64,000 bases of DNA from JAEUIX01 sp046156035 (lineage in GTDB: Bacteria > Planctomycetota > Phycisphaerae > Phycisphaerales > UBA1924), in NCBI GenBank assembly GCA_046156035.1, contig JBJXEW010000014.1, forward strand, positions 1 through 64,000. Direction: 5' to 3'. Below the pieces are notes generated by a model. That model made no database searches and was not told where the DNA came from. It saw only the letters and a program-made list of their open reading frames with translations. The position numbers and the translations under genes are program-made. Below, one piece after another: positions 26,108-34,174 of the stretch. How positions within the stretch are numbered: the first letter of the stretch is position 1; the number at the start of each line of letters is the position of its first letter.

Positions 26108-27688
26108 ATGGACGAATTTGGCCTGCAGCGTTCGATATTGAAGGAGGTCGTGAAAGCCCGGCCCTCGGTCGCAGATGGGATGCGTGCTGCGTTGCACAAG
26201 GTCACACGGGCACCCGGCGGGCGTGCGTGGCGCACCTGCCAGGACATTGACTGGTCAACTGGCGAAGCCCTGTGGAAACGCTGGTTTGGCACGCTCCTCA
26301 AGACAAGCCCAGTGCCGCAGGGCACGGAGTTGCTTTGGTTCGAGTTGCCTTCGGAGTTGAACCCGCCACTGACCAGTGTCAGCGGGTATGCCAAACTTGG
26401 CCCCGCCGCGGAAGCCTACGGGCTCGACGCGGGCCGGAATTGGCCACAGGATAACGATGGGTCCACGCTGCCTGCTGCGCTCTTGCATCTGTCCGATCTT
26501 GAGCGGGCGTGGGAGATGGCGGGATGGCGCTTGGCGGCAGACGGGTCGGACGAGCGTTTGCTTCCCGGCGTTTACGCGCTCTCCGCCGCCTACGTCGCGC
26601 TCCTGGTGCAGAACAGCCTTCCAGATTCAGGGGTGCTGCGGCTTACGGGCACACCGAACGGGGTGGCCGTAGTCGTCGGGTGGGCTGGTGGTGGCGAATC
26701 TCCCCTGGGGCAGCTCACACCGCAGGGCTGGGGACCAATCAAACGCGCCAGGCCCAGCGGGTCCCGCGCGGCTGAAGCCCTTGATCCTTCGTCCGGCCGG
26801 TTCAACGTACAGAAGTACATCGCCGCGGGGTTGGACGTAAACGCGCGTGACGACTGGGGAATGCCAATTCTTGGCCAGACCAATGTGTTCACTCCCGCCG
26901 AAGTGCGCGCACTGCTGCGCGCCGGAACTGATGTCCGCATCAAGGGGCGAGGCGGCAACACCATCCTCCACCTGTGTGGCGCAGAACCGCTCTGGAAGAT
27001 CCGCTTGGTGGTCGCAGCTGGTGCAGATGTACACGGCAGGAATCGGGCTGGAGAAACCATCCTTGACCGCGTGCTGCCCGACGGCCGATGCACCCTGGCG
27101 CACGTGCGGTACTACGAGCGCTTGGGCGTGCCGCTCCGTGCCACGCTCCAGGGCAAGAACTCCGGCCTCCACGCAGTCGCGGAGCACAATCTATACGAGC
27201 GGGCGCGCTTTCGACACATCAAGAGCCTGATTCGTCACCACGCGAGACGGAGCGGTGGTGTGTCGCGTCGGCGGGGCGATGGACTCGATCCACTCTGGGT
27301 AGCCCTGCGTTTGCACGCGCGTGAGTTTGCTGCTCATTGCAAGAGTCTGCGAGAGGACGGGCCCGTGCCCGGAACGTGGGACTACCACCATGACCAGGTC
27401 GCGATTTGGCTGCTGGAGGCCGGCGCGGACCCGAACGCACGCTACGGCGGTCCGCGGCAGCGATTCATTCCGCGCGGAGCCGTGCCGTTGATGCTTCAGC
27501 GGTACGACGATGTGCGGCTTGTGCGAGCGCTGCTGCGGCGCGGCGCAGACCCTCGACTCAGGTGTGCCCGCGGACGGACGGCAGTCGATTACGCGCGAGC
27601 CGCCGCGGCCGATCCCAGCCGGCCCGATCAAGCAGGGGCCAAGCAGGTGCTGGCTGAACTTGAACGCACCCTTCGTCAGGCGCGATGA
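26108..27688 (+). CDS. Ankyrin-repeat protein
   Basis: 526 residues. The first 230 residues are a domain I do not recognise (ALWKRWFGTLLKTSPVPQG, TELLWFELPSELNPPLTSV, AWEMAGWRLAADGSDERLL). From about 235 there are ankyrin-like units: FNVQKYIAAGLDVNARDDWG, VRALLRAGTDVRIKGRGGNT, IRLVVAAGADVHGRNRAGETI, then VAIWLLEAGADPNARYGGP and VRALLRRGADPRLRCARGRT. Such repeats mediate protein binding. The N-terminal half may be an enzyme or a immunity/inhibitor domain, but that is speculation. Base composition is a little less GC-rich than neighbours, with codons such as GCA and GTC, so recent acquisition is possible. Confidence 0.75.
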   Translation: MDEFGLQRSILKEVVKARPSVADGMRAALHKVTRAPGGRAWRTCQDIDWSTGEALWKRWFGTLLKTSPVPQGTELLWFELPSELNPPLTSVSGYAKLGPAAEAYGLDAGRNWPQDNDGSTLPAALLHLSDLERAWEMAGWRLAADGSDERLLPGVYALSAAYVALLVQNSLPDSGVLRLTGTPNGVAVVVGWAGGGESPLGQLTPQGWGPIKRARPSGSRAAEALDPSSGRFNVQKYIAAGLDVNARDDWGMPILGQTNVFTPAEVRALLRAGTDVRIKGRGGNTILHLCGAEPLWKIRLVVAAGADVHGRNRAGETILDRVLPDGRCTLAHVRYYERLGVPLRATLQGKNSGLHAVAEHNLYERARFRHIKSLIRHHARRSGGVSRRRGDGLDPLWVALRLHAREFAAHCKSLREDGPVPGTWDYHHDQVAIWLLEAGADPNARYGGPRQRFIPRGAVPLMLQRYDDVRLVRALLRRGADPRLRCARGRTAVDYARAAAADPSRPDQAGAKQVLAELERTLRQAR

Positions 27689-27770
27689 AAAACCGCACGA
27701 CCTCGACGCCTTGCGTGGCCGAGGTTGCCGCTGGATGGGGCCGAATCTGATGAGCCCCCATCAAGGCTTG

Positions 27771-29279
27771 CTACTTCTCCAACCCCGCCCGCTTCCGCAC
27801 CCACGCCGTCATCATCTCCAGCGCGGCGGGCGAAAAAGTCTCTTCGATCTGCGCGTACTCGCTCATCGCGCCGGTCTTGGCCGTCTGAAACAGGTGGTTC
27901 AGGCCCGCCAGTTCGTGCGTTTCGTAGTCGGTGTTCCCGCCTGCTTTCAGCGCGGCCGCGATGCCCGCCAGGTTCTCCTTCGCCTCCACCTGCATATCCA
28001 GGCCACCGTTGACCGCCAGCACAGGGGCCTTCACCTTCGCCAAATGCTCGGCCGGGTCGATGCGAAGGAACCGCTTGAACCACGGGGTCTGTAACCGGCC
28101 CAGCGACGCGTGGATGTTCTGTTCCAGTTGCTTGGCGACCTCACCCGTGGGCTCCATGCCGCCCATCTGGGCCTTGCCCAGGTCGCGGAGGATCGCCAGC
28201 AGTTCATCGCTGTCGGCATCGCGTTCCAGGGCCGCGATCAGTCGATCGGCCTGGGCTTCGGTCTGCGGGTTGTTGGCCGGCGCCCCCGCCGCGGCCGGCA
28301 GCGACACGATCTGCCGCCGCGCGATCACATCGCCCCGCACGCCCGTGCCCGCGAGCAGCACCAGGAAGGCCACGCGGGTGTCCTTGGCGGCCACCATGGG
28401 CGCGATCAGGCCGCCCTCCGAGTGGCCGATCAGGCCCACGCGCTTTGCATCAACCTCGGGCTGCGTGGAAAGAAACTCAACGCACGCCGCGGCATCGAGG
28501 GCGAAGTCGTCGGTGGTGCCCTGCCCGCGCGTCGGGTCGAAGTTGTTGTTCCACCCGCGGTCATCCACCCGGAGAACGGCCAGACCGGCCCGCGTCAGGT
28601 GGTCGGCGATGACGAGGAAGGGCTTGTGGCCCATGAGGGATTCGTCGCGGTCCTGCGTGCCTGAGCCGGTGATCATGACGGCCGCGGGGTGCGGCCCCTT
28701 GCCGAACTTTGCCTCCTCCGGCACAGTGAGCGTGCCGGTGATTTTGGCGCCGTCGGCAGAGAGCACCAACACCTCGCGCTGGGTGTACGGGTAGGGCGGC
28801 TTGGGGTGTTGGGGGCGGCGTGGGCCGGCCACTTCGCCCTCCTTGAGGCGCTTCATCTCCACGGGCATGTCCATGCCCATCTGGTGCATCACGCCTGTGG
28901 CGGTCTGGCCGTCCGCGGCGGCGGTGGCCTTGAAGACGGCGAAGGCGTTCTTGGGCCAGCCCGGCATGGCCAACGTGAAGTTCATCAACGTTCCGTCGCG
29001 CGACACCTCCCGCAGCGCATGGTCGCTCAGGCCCTGATCGGGGATGGAGAGTTTCGCCGCCACCGGGCTCGCGCCACGGTCAAAGACCACGCTGAAGTGG
29101 AGCGGACCGGTGGGGGCACTGATCGTGCCACCCCATGCCTCGCTCGCGGCCTGAGCCGGTGCAGGCGCCGGCGACGGTGGAGCCTGCTCACAGGCCCACG
29201 CCAGCGCCGTGGACGTCAGGAGCGGCAGGCACATGGCGAGCAGCAGCAATCGGGCGCGGCGGTGCATGGGCGGCTCCAT
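27771..29279 (-). CDS. Secreted alpha/beta hydrolase (S9/S33-type esterase)
   Basis: About 502 residues from ATG 29279 (ATG 29267 is an alternative). A signal peptide (LLLLAMCLPLLTSTALAWAC) may be a lipoprotein-type signal, with Cys at 'AWACEQ'. A front domain of about 130 residues resembles the beta-rich part attached to some hydrolases (LHFSVVFDRGASPVAAKLSI). The catalytic domain shows VMITGSGTQDRDESLMG, VLRVDDRGWNNNFDPTRG, the nucleophile GLIGHSEGGLIAPMVA, Asp in LAVNGGLDMQVEA and His in LAGLNHLFQTA. Substrate unknown. It is convergent with the ankyrin gene, 82 bases apart. Confidence 0.85.
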   Translation of the reverse strand: MEPPMHRRARLLLLAMCLPLLTSTALAWACEQAPPSPAPAPAQAASEAWGGTISAPTGPLHFSVVFDRGASPVAAKLSIPDQGLSDHALREVSRDGTLMNFTLAMPGWPKNAFAVFKATAAADGQTATGVMHQMGMDMPVEMKRLKEGEVAGPRRPQHPKPPYPYTQREVLVLSADGAKITGTLTVPEEAKFGKGPHPAAVMITGSGTQDRDESLMGHKPFLVIADHLTRAGLAVLRVDDRGWNNNFDPTRGQGTTDDFALDAAACVEFLSTQPEVDAKRVGLIGHSEGGLIAPMVAAKDTRVAFLVLLAGTGVRGDVIARRQIVSLPAAAGAPANNPQTEAQADRLIAALERDADSDELLAILRDLGKAQMGGMEPTGEVAKQLEQNIHASLGRLQTPWFKRFLRIDPAEHLAKVKAPVLAVNGGLDMQVEAKENLAGIAAALKAGGNTDYETHELAGLNHLFQTAKTGAMSEYAQIEETFSPAALEMMTAWVRKRAGLEK

Positions 29280-29324
29280 GAGTGGGTGCGGAGGGCGGAT
29301 GGCGACCGCAGCATACCGTGAACG

Positions 29325-29350
29325 AAAACGCCCGGCACATGGCCGGGCGT
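29325..29350 (-). terminator. Intrinsic terminator of the 29382-29894 gene
   Basis: ACGCCCGGC (29328-29336) pairs with GCCGGGCGT (29342-29350). On the minus strand it is followed by a T run (complement of the AAAA at 29325-29328). Confidence 0.85.
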
Positions 29351-29381
29351 GTCTGGTTGCTTGCATTGGCCGCGTCGGGGC

Positions 29382-29894
29382 TTACAGCGAGAAGGACTTG
29401 AACTTGGCGAGGGTGTCGCCGAATATTTTGCTGAGGGTTGGGTCCTTCATGATGCGGTCTTTCTGCTCGGTGAACATCTGCGTGGCGGCCGCGAGCGGAG
29501 CCTCGAATGTGCCCTTGAGCGCCTCCTTCATGTCGGGCGTGGTCTTTTCGAGGATGGCGGCGAAGCCGGCGTTCTTGGTGATGGCCTCCGCGAGGGGCTT
29601 GGCCTTGGAGGCATCGCTTGCATCGTGCACGGAGAAGAGGGTCTTGCCGGCATCGGTGAGCGAATCGACGTAGCCCTGGGCCGCGGTACGGATTTCGTCG
29701 CTCACGGTGGCCAAGGCCTTGGCGGCCGCGGCCTTGCCGCCGTCGGAGGCTTTGGCGGCGGCGTCGCTGATCGTGTCGGCCATCTTGGTGGCGGCGGCGC
29801 CGGCCTTGGTGGTCTCGGCCTTCTTCTCCTCGCAGCCAAGGGCGGAGAGGGAGAGGGCCAGGCCGGCGATCACGAGAAGGCGGTGGGTGGTCAT
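29382..29894 (-). CDS. Small lipoprotein, function unknown
   Basis: 170 residues from ATG 29894, which has AGGAGCCCCTCGC just upstream. The N-terminus MTTHRLLVIAGLALSLSALG ends in a lipobox Cys (SALGC), so it is likely lipid-anchored in the periplasm. The rest is Lys/Ala-rich and helical (TISDAAAKASDGGKAAAAKA, TFEAPLAAATQMFTEQKDRI). It resembles coiled-coil helix proteins but no family name is clear. Terminator follows. Confidence 0.8.
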   Translation of the reverse strand: MTTHRLLVIAGLALSLSALGCEEKKAETTKAGAAATKMADTISDAAAKASDGGKAAAAKALATVSDEIRTAAQGYVDSLTDAGKTLFSVHDASDASKAKPLAEAITKNAGFAAILEKTTPDMKEALKGTFEAPLAAATQMFTEQKDRIMKDPTLSKIFGDTLAKFKSFSL

Positions 29895-29974
29895 GCGAGG
29901 GGCTCCTGATAAGGATGCTTGGGAATCGGTCCCCGCCGGTTGCACAAGGGCACGGCACAAGGTTGTGGGAGATG

Positions 29975-30005
29975 AAAAACGGCCCGGGCCTTCCGACCCG
30001 GGCCG
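29975..30005 (-). terminator. Intrinsic terminator of the DUF11 lipoprotein gene
   Basis: CGGCCCGGG (29980-29988) pairs with CCCGGGCCG (29997-30005), with a T run on the minus strand from the AAAAA at 29975-29979. Confidence 0.87.
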
Positions 30006-30034
30006 CTGGTTTGCGATTCACTCAGCCACGCTCA

Positions 30035-31648
30035 TTACTGAACGTAGTTGACCTGCTCGTCGTTGCGGACTTCCTTGGTCTGGTCGCTGGTCGTGATCGT
30101 GCGGATCACCAACTGACCGACCTTGGAGGCCTTGGAGACGATGTTGACCTTCTTGACGTCGCCCGGCCGCAGCGTGCCGACCATCCAGGTCACCGTCTTG
30201 CCGTCGGCCTTGGCGCCGGCGGGCCAGTCGGTGCTGACGAAGTCGAGGTCGGCATCGAACGTGGCCACCATCTTCACGTTGGTGAGATCAACCAGACCCT
30301 GGTTCTTCACCTCGTAACGGAAGTTGTGGTTCTTGCTCAGTTCGATCACGCCGTCGTCATCGGTGATCTGCGTGCCGATGTCGGGCACGCCCGTCGTGGT
30401 CACACCGCAGTTGGCGCTCACCGCCTCGGCGCACGGGCACGATGCCGTGGCCATGGCGTTGATCGCACCGGCGATGTTGGCACGAACGGTCATGGCGACC
30501 GTCTTGCTGGCGCCCGCGGCCAGGCTGCCCACGTTCCACGACACGGCGTTGCCGCCGGCCGAGCCGCCGCTGTCCGCGGAGACGAACGTGGAGCCGGAGG
30601 GGACCGGCGCCGAGACCATGGCGTTGCAGGCCGCGTCGCCCTTGTTGGCGACGGTGAACTTGAACGTGAAGTCGCGCCCGCCGCGACCCATCGCCCCGCC
30701 GGGGGGACAATCGGCCGTGATGGCCAGAACGGGCTGCTTGATGACCGACGACACGGTGGCCGACTTGGCCTCCAAGCCGCCAGCGCCCATGGCCGTGGCC
30801 ATGTTGTCGTACTTGCCGGCCTTGGCGGCCTTGCCGGTGGCGGTCATGCGCTTGCTCTCGCCGGGGCCGAGGTTGCCCACGGCCATCTCGAGCATCTGCT
30901 TGCCGTCGACCGTGAGGCCGGCGGGGAGTTGATCCTTGATCACGACGCTCTCGGCGATGCCGGTGCCGGTGTTGGTCACCTCGAAGGTCATCAGCACGGG
31001 ATCACAGGGAGTGGCCTCGGGCGTGATGGTCTTGGTGAGGCGCAGCGACGGCTCAACCACGTTCACCGTCATGCAGAGGGCGTTGTTGAAACTGGCCGAC
31101 AGGCAGTTGGAGGCCTGGCCGACCTTGTCGGCCTTGCCGGTGATCTTGATGACCTTGGTCTCGCACACACCCAGATCGCCCAGGGCCCACGTCATGGAGC
31201 CGTCGGCCGCGGCGGAGCCCGCGGGGGTCGAGGCGCTCATGGACATGTTCGTGACGCTCTTGTTGGAGACCATCACGTTCTGAAGTGTGGCGTTGGTCAG
31301 GTTCGTGGCGTGCAGTTCCATCGTGTAGGGCTGGCCCGCGCGCACCTGCGTGGGGCTGACCTGGTGGATCCACAGGCCGCTCGAGGCGAGGTCGCCCGTG
31401 GGGAACGCCATGGAACTCACGCCGGAGCCGGCGGGAACGTTGGGGCGGTACGCCGAGCCGCAGCCGCTCTTGGCGGCGGGTGCCGGCGCCGGAGCAGCCT
31501 TCTCAGCCCGTGCCATGGGCTTGGGGGGAGCCTGACCGGTCTCCCAGCCACCGTAGTAGTCGTAGCCGGGGTCGCTCAACGAACAGCCGCCGAGAACCGC
31601 GGCCATCGCCGCAACCGAAAAGAACTTCATCGCTTTACACTGGACCAT
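30035..31648 (-). CDS. DUF11-repeat lipoprotein
   Basis: 537 residues from ATG 31648, which has CAAGGAG seven bases upstream; a second ATG at 31630 starts MKFFSVAAMAAVLGGCS. The Cys in VLGGCS is a lipobox. A Pro/Ala-rich linker (KAAPAPAPAAKSGCG) is followed by four to five DUF11-like beta-sandwich repeats, e.g. SLRLTKTITPEATPCDPVLM...EVTNTGTGIAESVVIKDQLPAGL and DIGTQITDDDGVIELSKNHNFRYEV, plus KNQGLVDLTNVKMV and AGAGGNAVSWNVGS-type units. DUF11 proteins form cell-surface fibres or adhesive structures in other bacteria. Likely on the outer surface; the role is inferred. Confidence 0.87.
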   Translation of the reverse strand: MVQCKAMKFFSVAAMAAVLGGCSLSDPGYDYYGGWETGQAPPKPMARAEKAAPAPAPAAKSGCGSAYRPNVPAGSGVSSMAFPTGDLASSGLWIHQVSPTQVRAGQPYTMELHATNLTNATLQNVMVSNKSVTNMSMSASTPAGSAAADGSMTWALGDLGVCETKVIKITGKADKVGQASNCLSASFNNALCMTVNVVEPSLRLTKTITPEATPCDPVLMTFEVTNTGTGIAESVVIKDQLPAGLTVDGKQMLEMAVGNLGPGESKRMTATGKAAKAGKYDNMATAMGAGGLEAKSATVSSVIKQPVLAITADCPPGGAMGRGGRDFTFKFTVANKGDAACNAMVSAPVPSGSTFVSADSGGSAGGNAVSWNVGSLAAGASKTVAMTVRANIAGAINAMATASCPCAEAVSANCGVTTTGVPDIGTQITDDDGVIELSKNHNFRYEVKNQGLVDLTNVKMVATFDADLDFVSTDWPAGAKADGKTVTWMVGTLRPGDVKKVNIVSKASKVGQLVIRTITTSDQTKEVRNDEQVNYVQ

Positions 31649-32006
31649 ACGAACTCCTTGGAATGAACCTTGGGGATCAGATTCTTGAAGCGGCCGCCCC
31701 CAGAGCCGACCGCTGAAATCACGTTGCTCTTGCGTCTCTGCAACCGCCCGACACGCCACCCGGATCAGTGTCCGCACACCCCGAACGGGGTCGCAGCCGC
31801 CAGCGGTGCACGGCACTCGCCAGCACTGCAGGGGACGATTATTGGCCGGAGTTCACCAGATTGCCAACGCCCACACGGCGCACGCATGACGCGCGTGGCG
31901 CGGATTCCGCGTTTGCGGTCACAATTCGGGTTGAGTTTGGAAGCCAAGTTTCCCCACTGCGAGTGTGTCGCAGACCGTGCATTCCACATTTGGCTACAGT
32001 TCCAGC
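31649..32006. other. Divergent intergenic region without recognised genes
   Basis: About 360 bases between the starts of two divergent lipoprotein-like genes. Apart from the AAGGAG before the DUF11 gene I see no clear promoter, RNA gene or repeat. It presumably carries both promoters. Confidence 0.6.
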
Positions 32007-32729
32007 ATGGTCCAGACACTCGCGCAAGTCCACAGGGGTCAAAGAGTTGCGCCGTGTGGGGTGGGCATGGTGTTGGCGGCCATGGTGGGTGTCGTGGTCG
32101 TCGCTGGCACCATTCCGGGGTGCGCTTCCCAGCGCATAGCCATGGCCGAAGCCTTCGGCTACGCCAAGCGTGAACAACTGGTGGACAAAGTTCTGGCCGC
32201 GCGAGACTCGCAGACGGAGGCCAAGAAGCAGTTCGAGACCGCGCTCCAGCAGTTCCTGGCCGTGACGGGCACGGGCACCTCGCCGGACGTGAAGGAACTC
32301 GAGGCCCGCTATGAAAAACTCAGGGCCGAGTACGAGCGGAGCGAGACGCGAGCCAAGGCCGTGACCGGCAAGATCGAGGGCGTGGAGACCGTGGCCGGCG
32401 CGCTGTTCAGCGAATGGCGCACGGAACTGAGTCAATACAGCAGCGACACCATGCGCCGCGCCAGCGAGAAGCAACTCGACGACACCGTCCGCCAGTACGA
32501 CCGGCTGATCGGGGCCATGAAGAACGCCGAATCGAAGATGCCGCCCGTGCTCGCGGCGTTCAAAGACCAGGTCCTGTTCCTCAAGCACAACCTCAACGCC
32601 CGCGCCATCGCCTCACTCCAGGGCACCTCCGCCCAGATCCAGAGCGATGTGGCGGGCCTGGTGCGCGAGATGGAGGCGAGCATCGCCGAGGCCAACGCGT
32701 TCATCGAGCAAGTGGGCGAAGGGCAGTAA
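32007..32729 (+). CDS. DUF2959-like lipoprotein
   Basis: 240 residues from ATG 32007. A basic N-terminus and hydrophobic stretch VLAAMVGVVVVAGTIPGC end in a lipobox-type Cys. The rest is a long helical region: GYAKREQLVDKVLAARDSQT, AKKQFETALQQFLAVTGTGTS, YERSETRAKAVTGKIEGVET and LKHNLNARAIASLQGT. The 'KReqLVdkV..ARDsQteAkkQFetAL..F' pattern is that of DUF2959, which is of unknown function. It is followed immediately by the 8-bp tandem repeat array. Confidence 0.85.
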   Translation: MVQTLAQVHRGQRVAPCGVGMVLAAMVGVVVVAGTIPGCASQRIAMAEAFGYAKREQLVDKVLAARDSQTEAKKQFETALQQFLAVTGTGTSPDVKELEARYEKLRAEYERSETRAKAVTGKIEGVETVAGALFSEWRTELSQYSSDTMRRASEKQLDDTVRQYDRLIGAMKNAESKMPPVLAAFKDQVLFLKHNLNARAIASLQGTSAQIQSDVAGLVREMEASIAEANAFIEQVGEGQ

Positions 32730-32730
32730 A

Positions 32731-32786
32731 GGCACGAAGGCACGAAGGCACGAAGGCACGAAGGCACGAAGGCACGAAGGCACGAA
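32731..32786. repeat. Seven perfect tandem copies of GGCACGAA
   Basis: The 8-base unit GGCACGAA is repeated seven times without change from 32731 to 32786, just after the DUF2959-like gene stop. It is the cleanest member of the repeat family also seen at 91-195, 23331-23394 and 51057-51090. Copy number is likely to vary by slippage. Confidence 0.95.
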
Positions 32787-32967
32787 GTGACGGAGTGAGG
32801 GATGCCCCGTGTTGCGGGAAGGACACGAGGATGTGGGCACGCACCACACGACCTGATGGTGCTCCGATAAAAGTGCCGCGCATCGCCCCCGATCTGTTCT
32901 CACCAACCGGGCACGCCGGTTGCCCCGGATATGCCTGCCGGGGGTGCGCCCCGGCCGGAGAACGCGC

Positions 32968-33405
32968 ATGCGGGTCGGATTGATGCTCGCCAGAACAGTT
33001 CGCCCGGCGCCCGTGGTGGCCGCGCTGTGCCTCGCCGCGGCGGTGCTGGGTGGCGGCTGCACACAGAACACCGCCTCCGAGCAGGCCTCGTGGGGGCCCC
33101 GCGGCGGACAGGTGGTGGAGCGGGGGACCGAGGCACTCTTCCAATCCGCTCAGGTGAACGCCGCGCTGGCGGGGGTGGACGGCCAGTCGCTCCCCGAGTT
33201 CTCTCGCCGGGATGGTGCTCTGGCGCTTGCCTCGCCGCGCTCGCCTGTCGCGGCGGACGTGTGGCCCCAAGCGGAGCAGGCCTCGCTGGAGCGGCAGCGC
33301 TACTACAACGTGAACACGAGCAGCAGTTCGTATCTGTTCTTCACACCCGAGCGGTATGGCTACCGGTCTTGGTATTCCGGCGGCCGGTATCCGTACTGGC
33401 GGTGA
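32968..33405 (+). CDS. Small lipoprotein, function unknown
   Basis: 145 residues from ATG 32968, with GGAGAACGCGC before it. The signal segment VVAALCLAAAVLGGGC ends in a lipobox Cys. The mature part has RGGQVVERGTEALFQSAQVN and a C-terminal aromatic/Ser region (QRYYNVNTSSSSYLFFTPER, YGYRSWYSGGRYPYWR), which is Tyr-rich. No family recognised. The gene begins about 180 bases after the tandem repeat and may share a transcript with the next gene. Confidence 0.7.
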   Translation: MRVGLMLARTVRPAPVVAALCLAAAVLGGGCTQNTASEQASWGPRGGQVVERGTEALFQSAQVNAALAGVDGQSLPEFSRRDGALALASPRSPVAADVWPQAEQASLERQRYYNVNTSSSSYLFFTPERYGYRSWYSGGRYPYWR

Positions 33406-33432
33406 AGCGGCCCGGCTCCGTACGCTGGCCTC

Positions 33433-34050
33433 ATGCCGCGAGTTGTTGACGAGACGACCTTCTTCTACGAACTCCCCTCCCGGGCCGCGTTCCGCTCGTG
33501 CGCGCGCGTGCCCGATCCGGAGCCCACGTTCGTGCGTGTTTCGGTGCCGTGCCCGCCGCTGAACCGGATGCTGTACGCCGCGGTGGGGGCGAAGTGGTGG
33601 TGGGTGGATCGGCTCCCGTGGAGCCAGGAACAGTGGTTGAGCGTGCTGACCGCGGAGGGCTATGAGACGCAGGTGGCGTACTTGGGCGGCGCGCCGTGCG
33701 CGTACGTGGAACTCGCGACGCCGACCGACACGGGCAAGTGGGACCGGGCATGCAGCCCGAGCGTGAGCGAGGGCTTGCAACCCCCGCCGGCCCAGCCGCG
33801 CGTTGAAACCAAGATCGAGTACTTCGGCGTGCTCGACGGCCACCACGGGCGTGGCATCGGCGGGTGGCTGCTTGGGCGCGCGGTTGAGCGGGCGTTTGCG
33901 CGCGGCTCGTCGCGTGTGCTGCTGACCACATCGAGCCTCGACCACCACGCCGCGCGAGCCAACTACGAGGCCCGCGGCTTCGTGCTGCGGCATCAGGAGA
34001 CGGCGCAGAAAACACTCCCGGATGTGCGGCCGGGTGTGTTCGGGGCGTGA
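33433..34050 (+). CDS. GNAT-family N-acetyltransferase
   Basis: 205 residues. The acetyl-CoA binding loop GHHGRGIGGWLLGRAVERA matches motif A (Q/RxxGxG/A), preceded by IEYFGVLDGH and followed by VLLTTSSLDHHAARANYEARGF, the usual end motif. Substrate cannot be inferred; the sequence lacks the features of rimI or ribosomal acetyltransferases. Ends 125 bases before the convergent POT gene, with the multi-hairpin element in between. Confidence 0.85.
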   Translation: MPRVVDETTFFYELPSRAAFRSCARVPDPEPTFVRVSVPCPPLNRMLYAAVGAKWWWVDRLPWSQEQWLSVLTAEGYETQVAYLGGAPCAYVELATPTDTGKWDRACSPSVSEGLQPPPAQPRVETKIEYFGVLDGHHGRGIGGWLLGRAVERAFARGSSRVLLTTSSLDHHAARANYEARGFVLRHQETAQKTLPDVRPGVFGA

Positions 34051-34086
34051 CGGCCGCGACCACGAGGCCCATCGGCACGCATCACC

Positions 34087-34168
34087 CAATGAGGCCCGGG
34101 CGCGAGCCCGGGCTTTGACGGGGTGGGCACCCGGGGCGAAAGGTCCGGCTTGCGCCGGACCCTCATTG
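34087..34168. repeat. Three-hairpin, outer-stem element between convergent genes
   Basis: An outer stem CAATGAG (34087-34093) with CTCATTG (34162-34168) encloses GCCCGGGC-GCGA-GCCCGGGC (34094-34113), a weaker GGGTG/CACCC hairpin (34121-34132) and GGTCCGGC-TTGC-GCCGGACC (34142-34161). The shape is like a cloverleaf but is not a tRNA: there is no T-loop or anticodon sequence. It lies between the GNAT stop and the POT transporter stop and could act as a two-way terminator or a mobile palindrome. Confidence 0.8.
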
Positions 34169-34174
34169 AGCACG

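Noticed and set aside
34087..34168. Cloverleaf-like pairing as a tRNA
   Set aside because: There is no TTCGA T-loop, no D-loop GG and no anticodon-like loop; the stems are GC-palindromes typical of dispersed elements.
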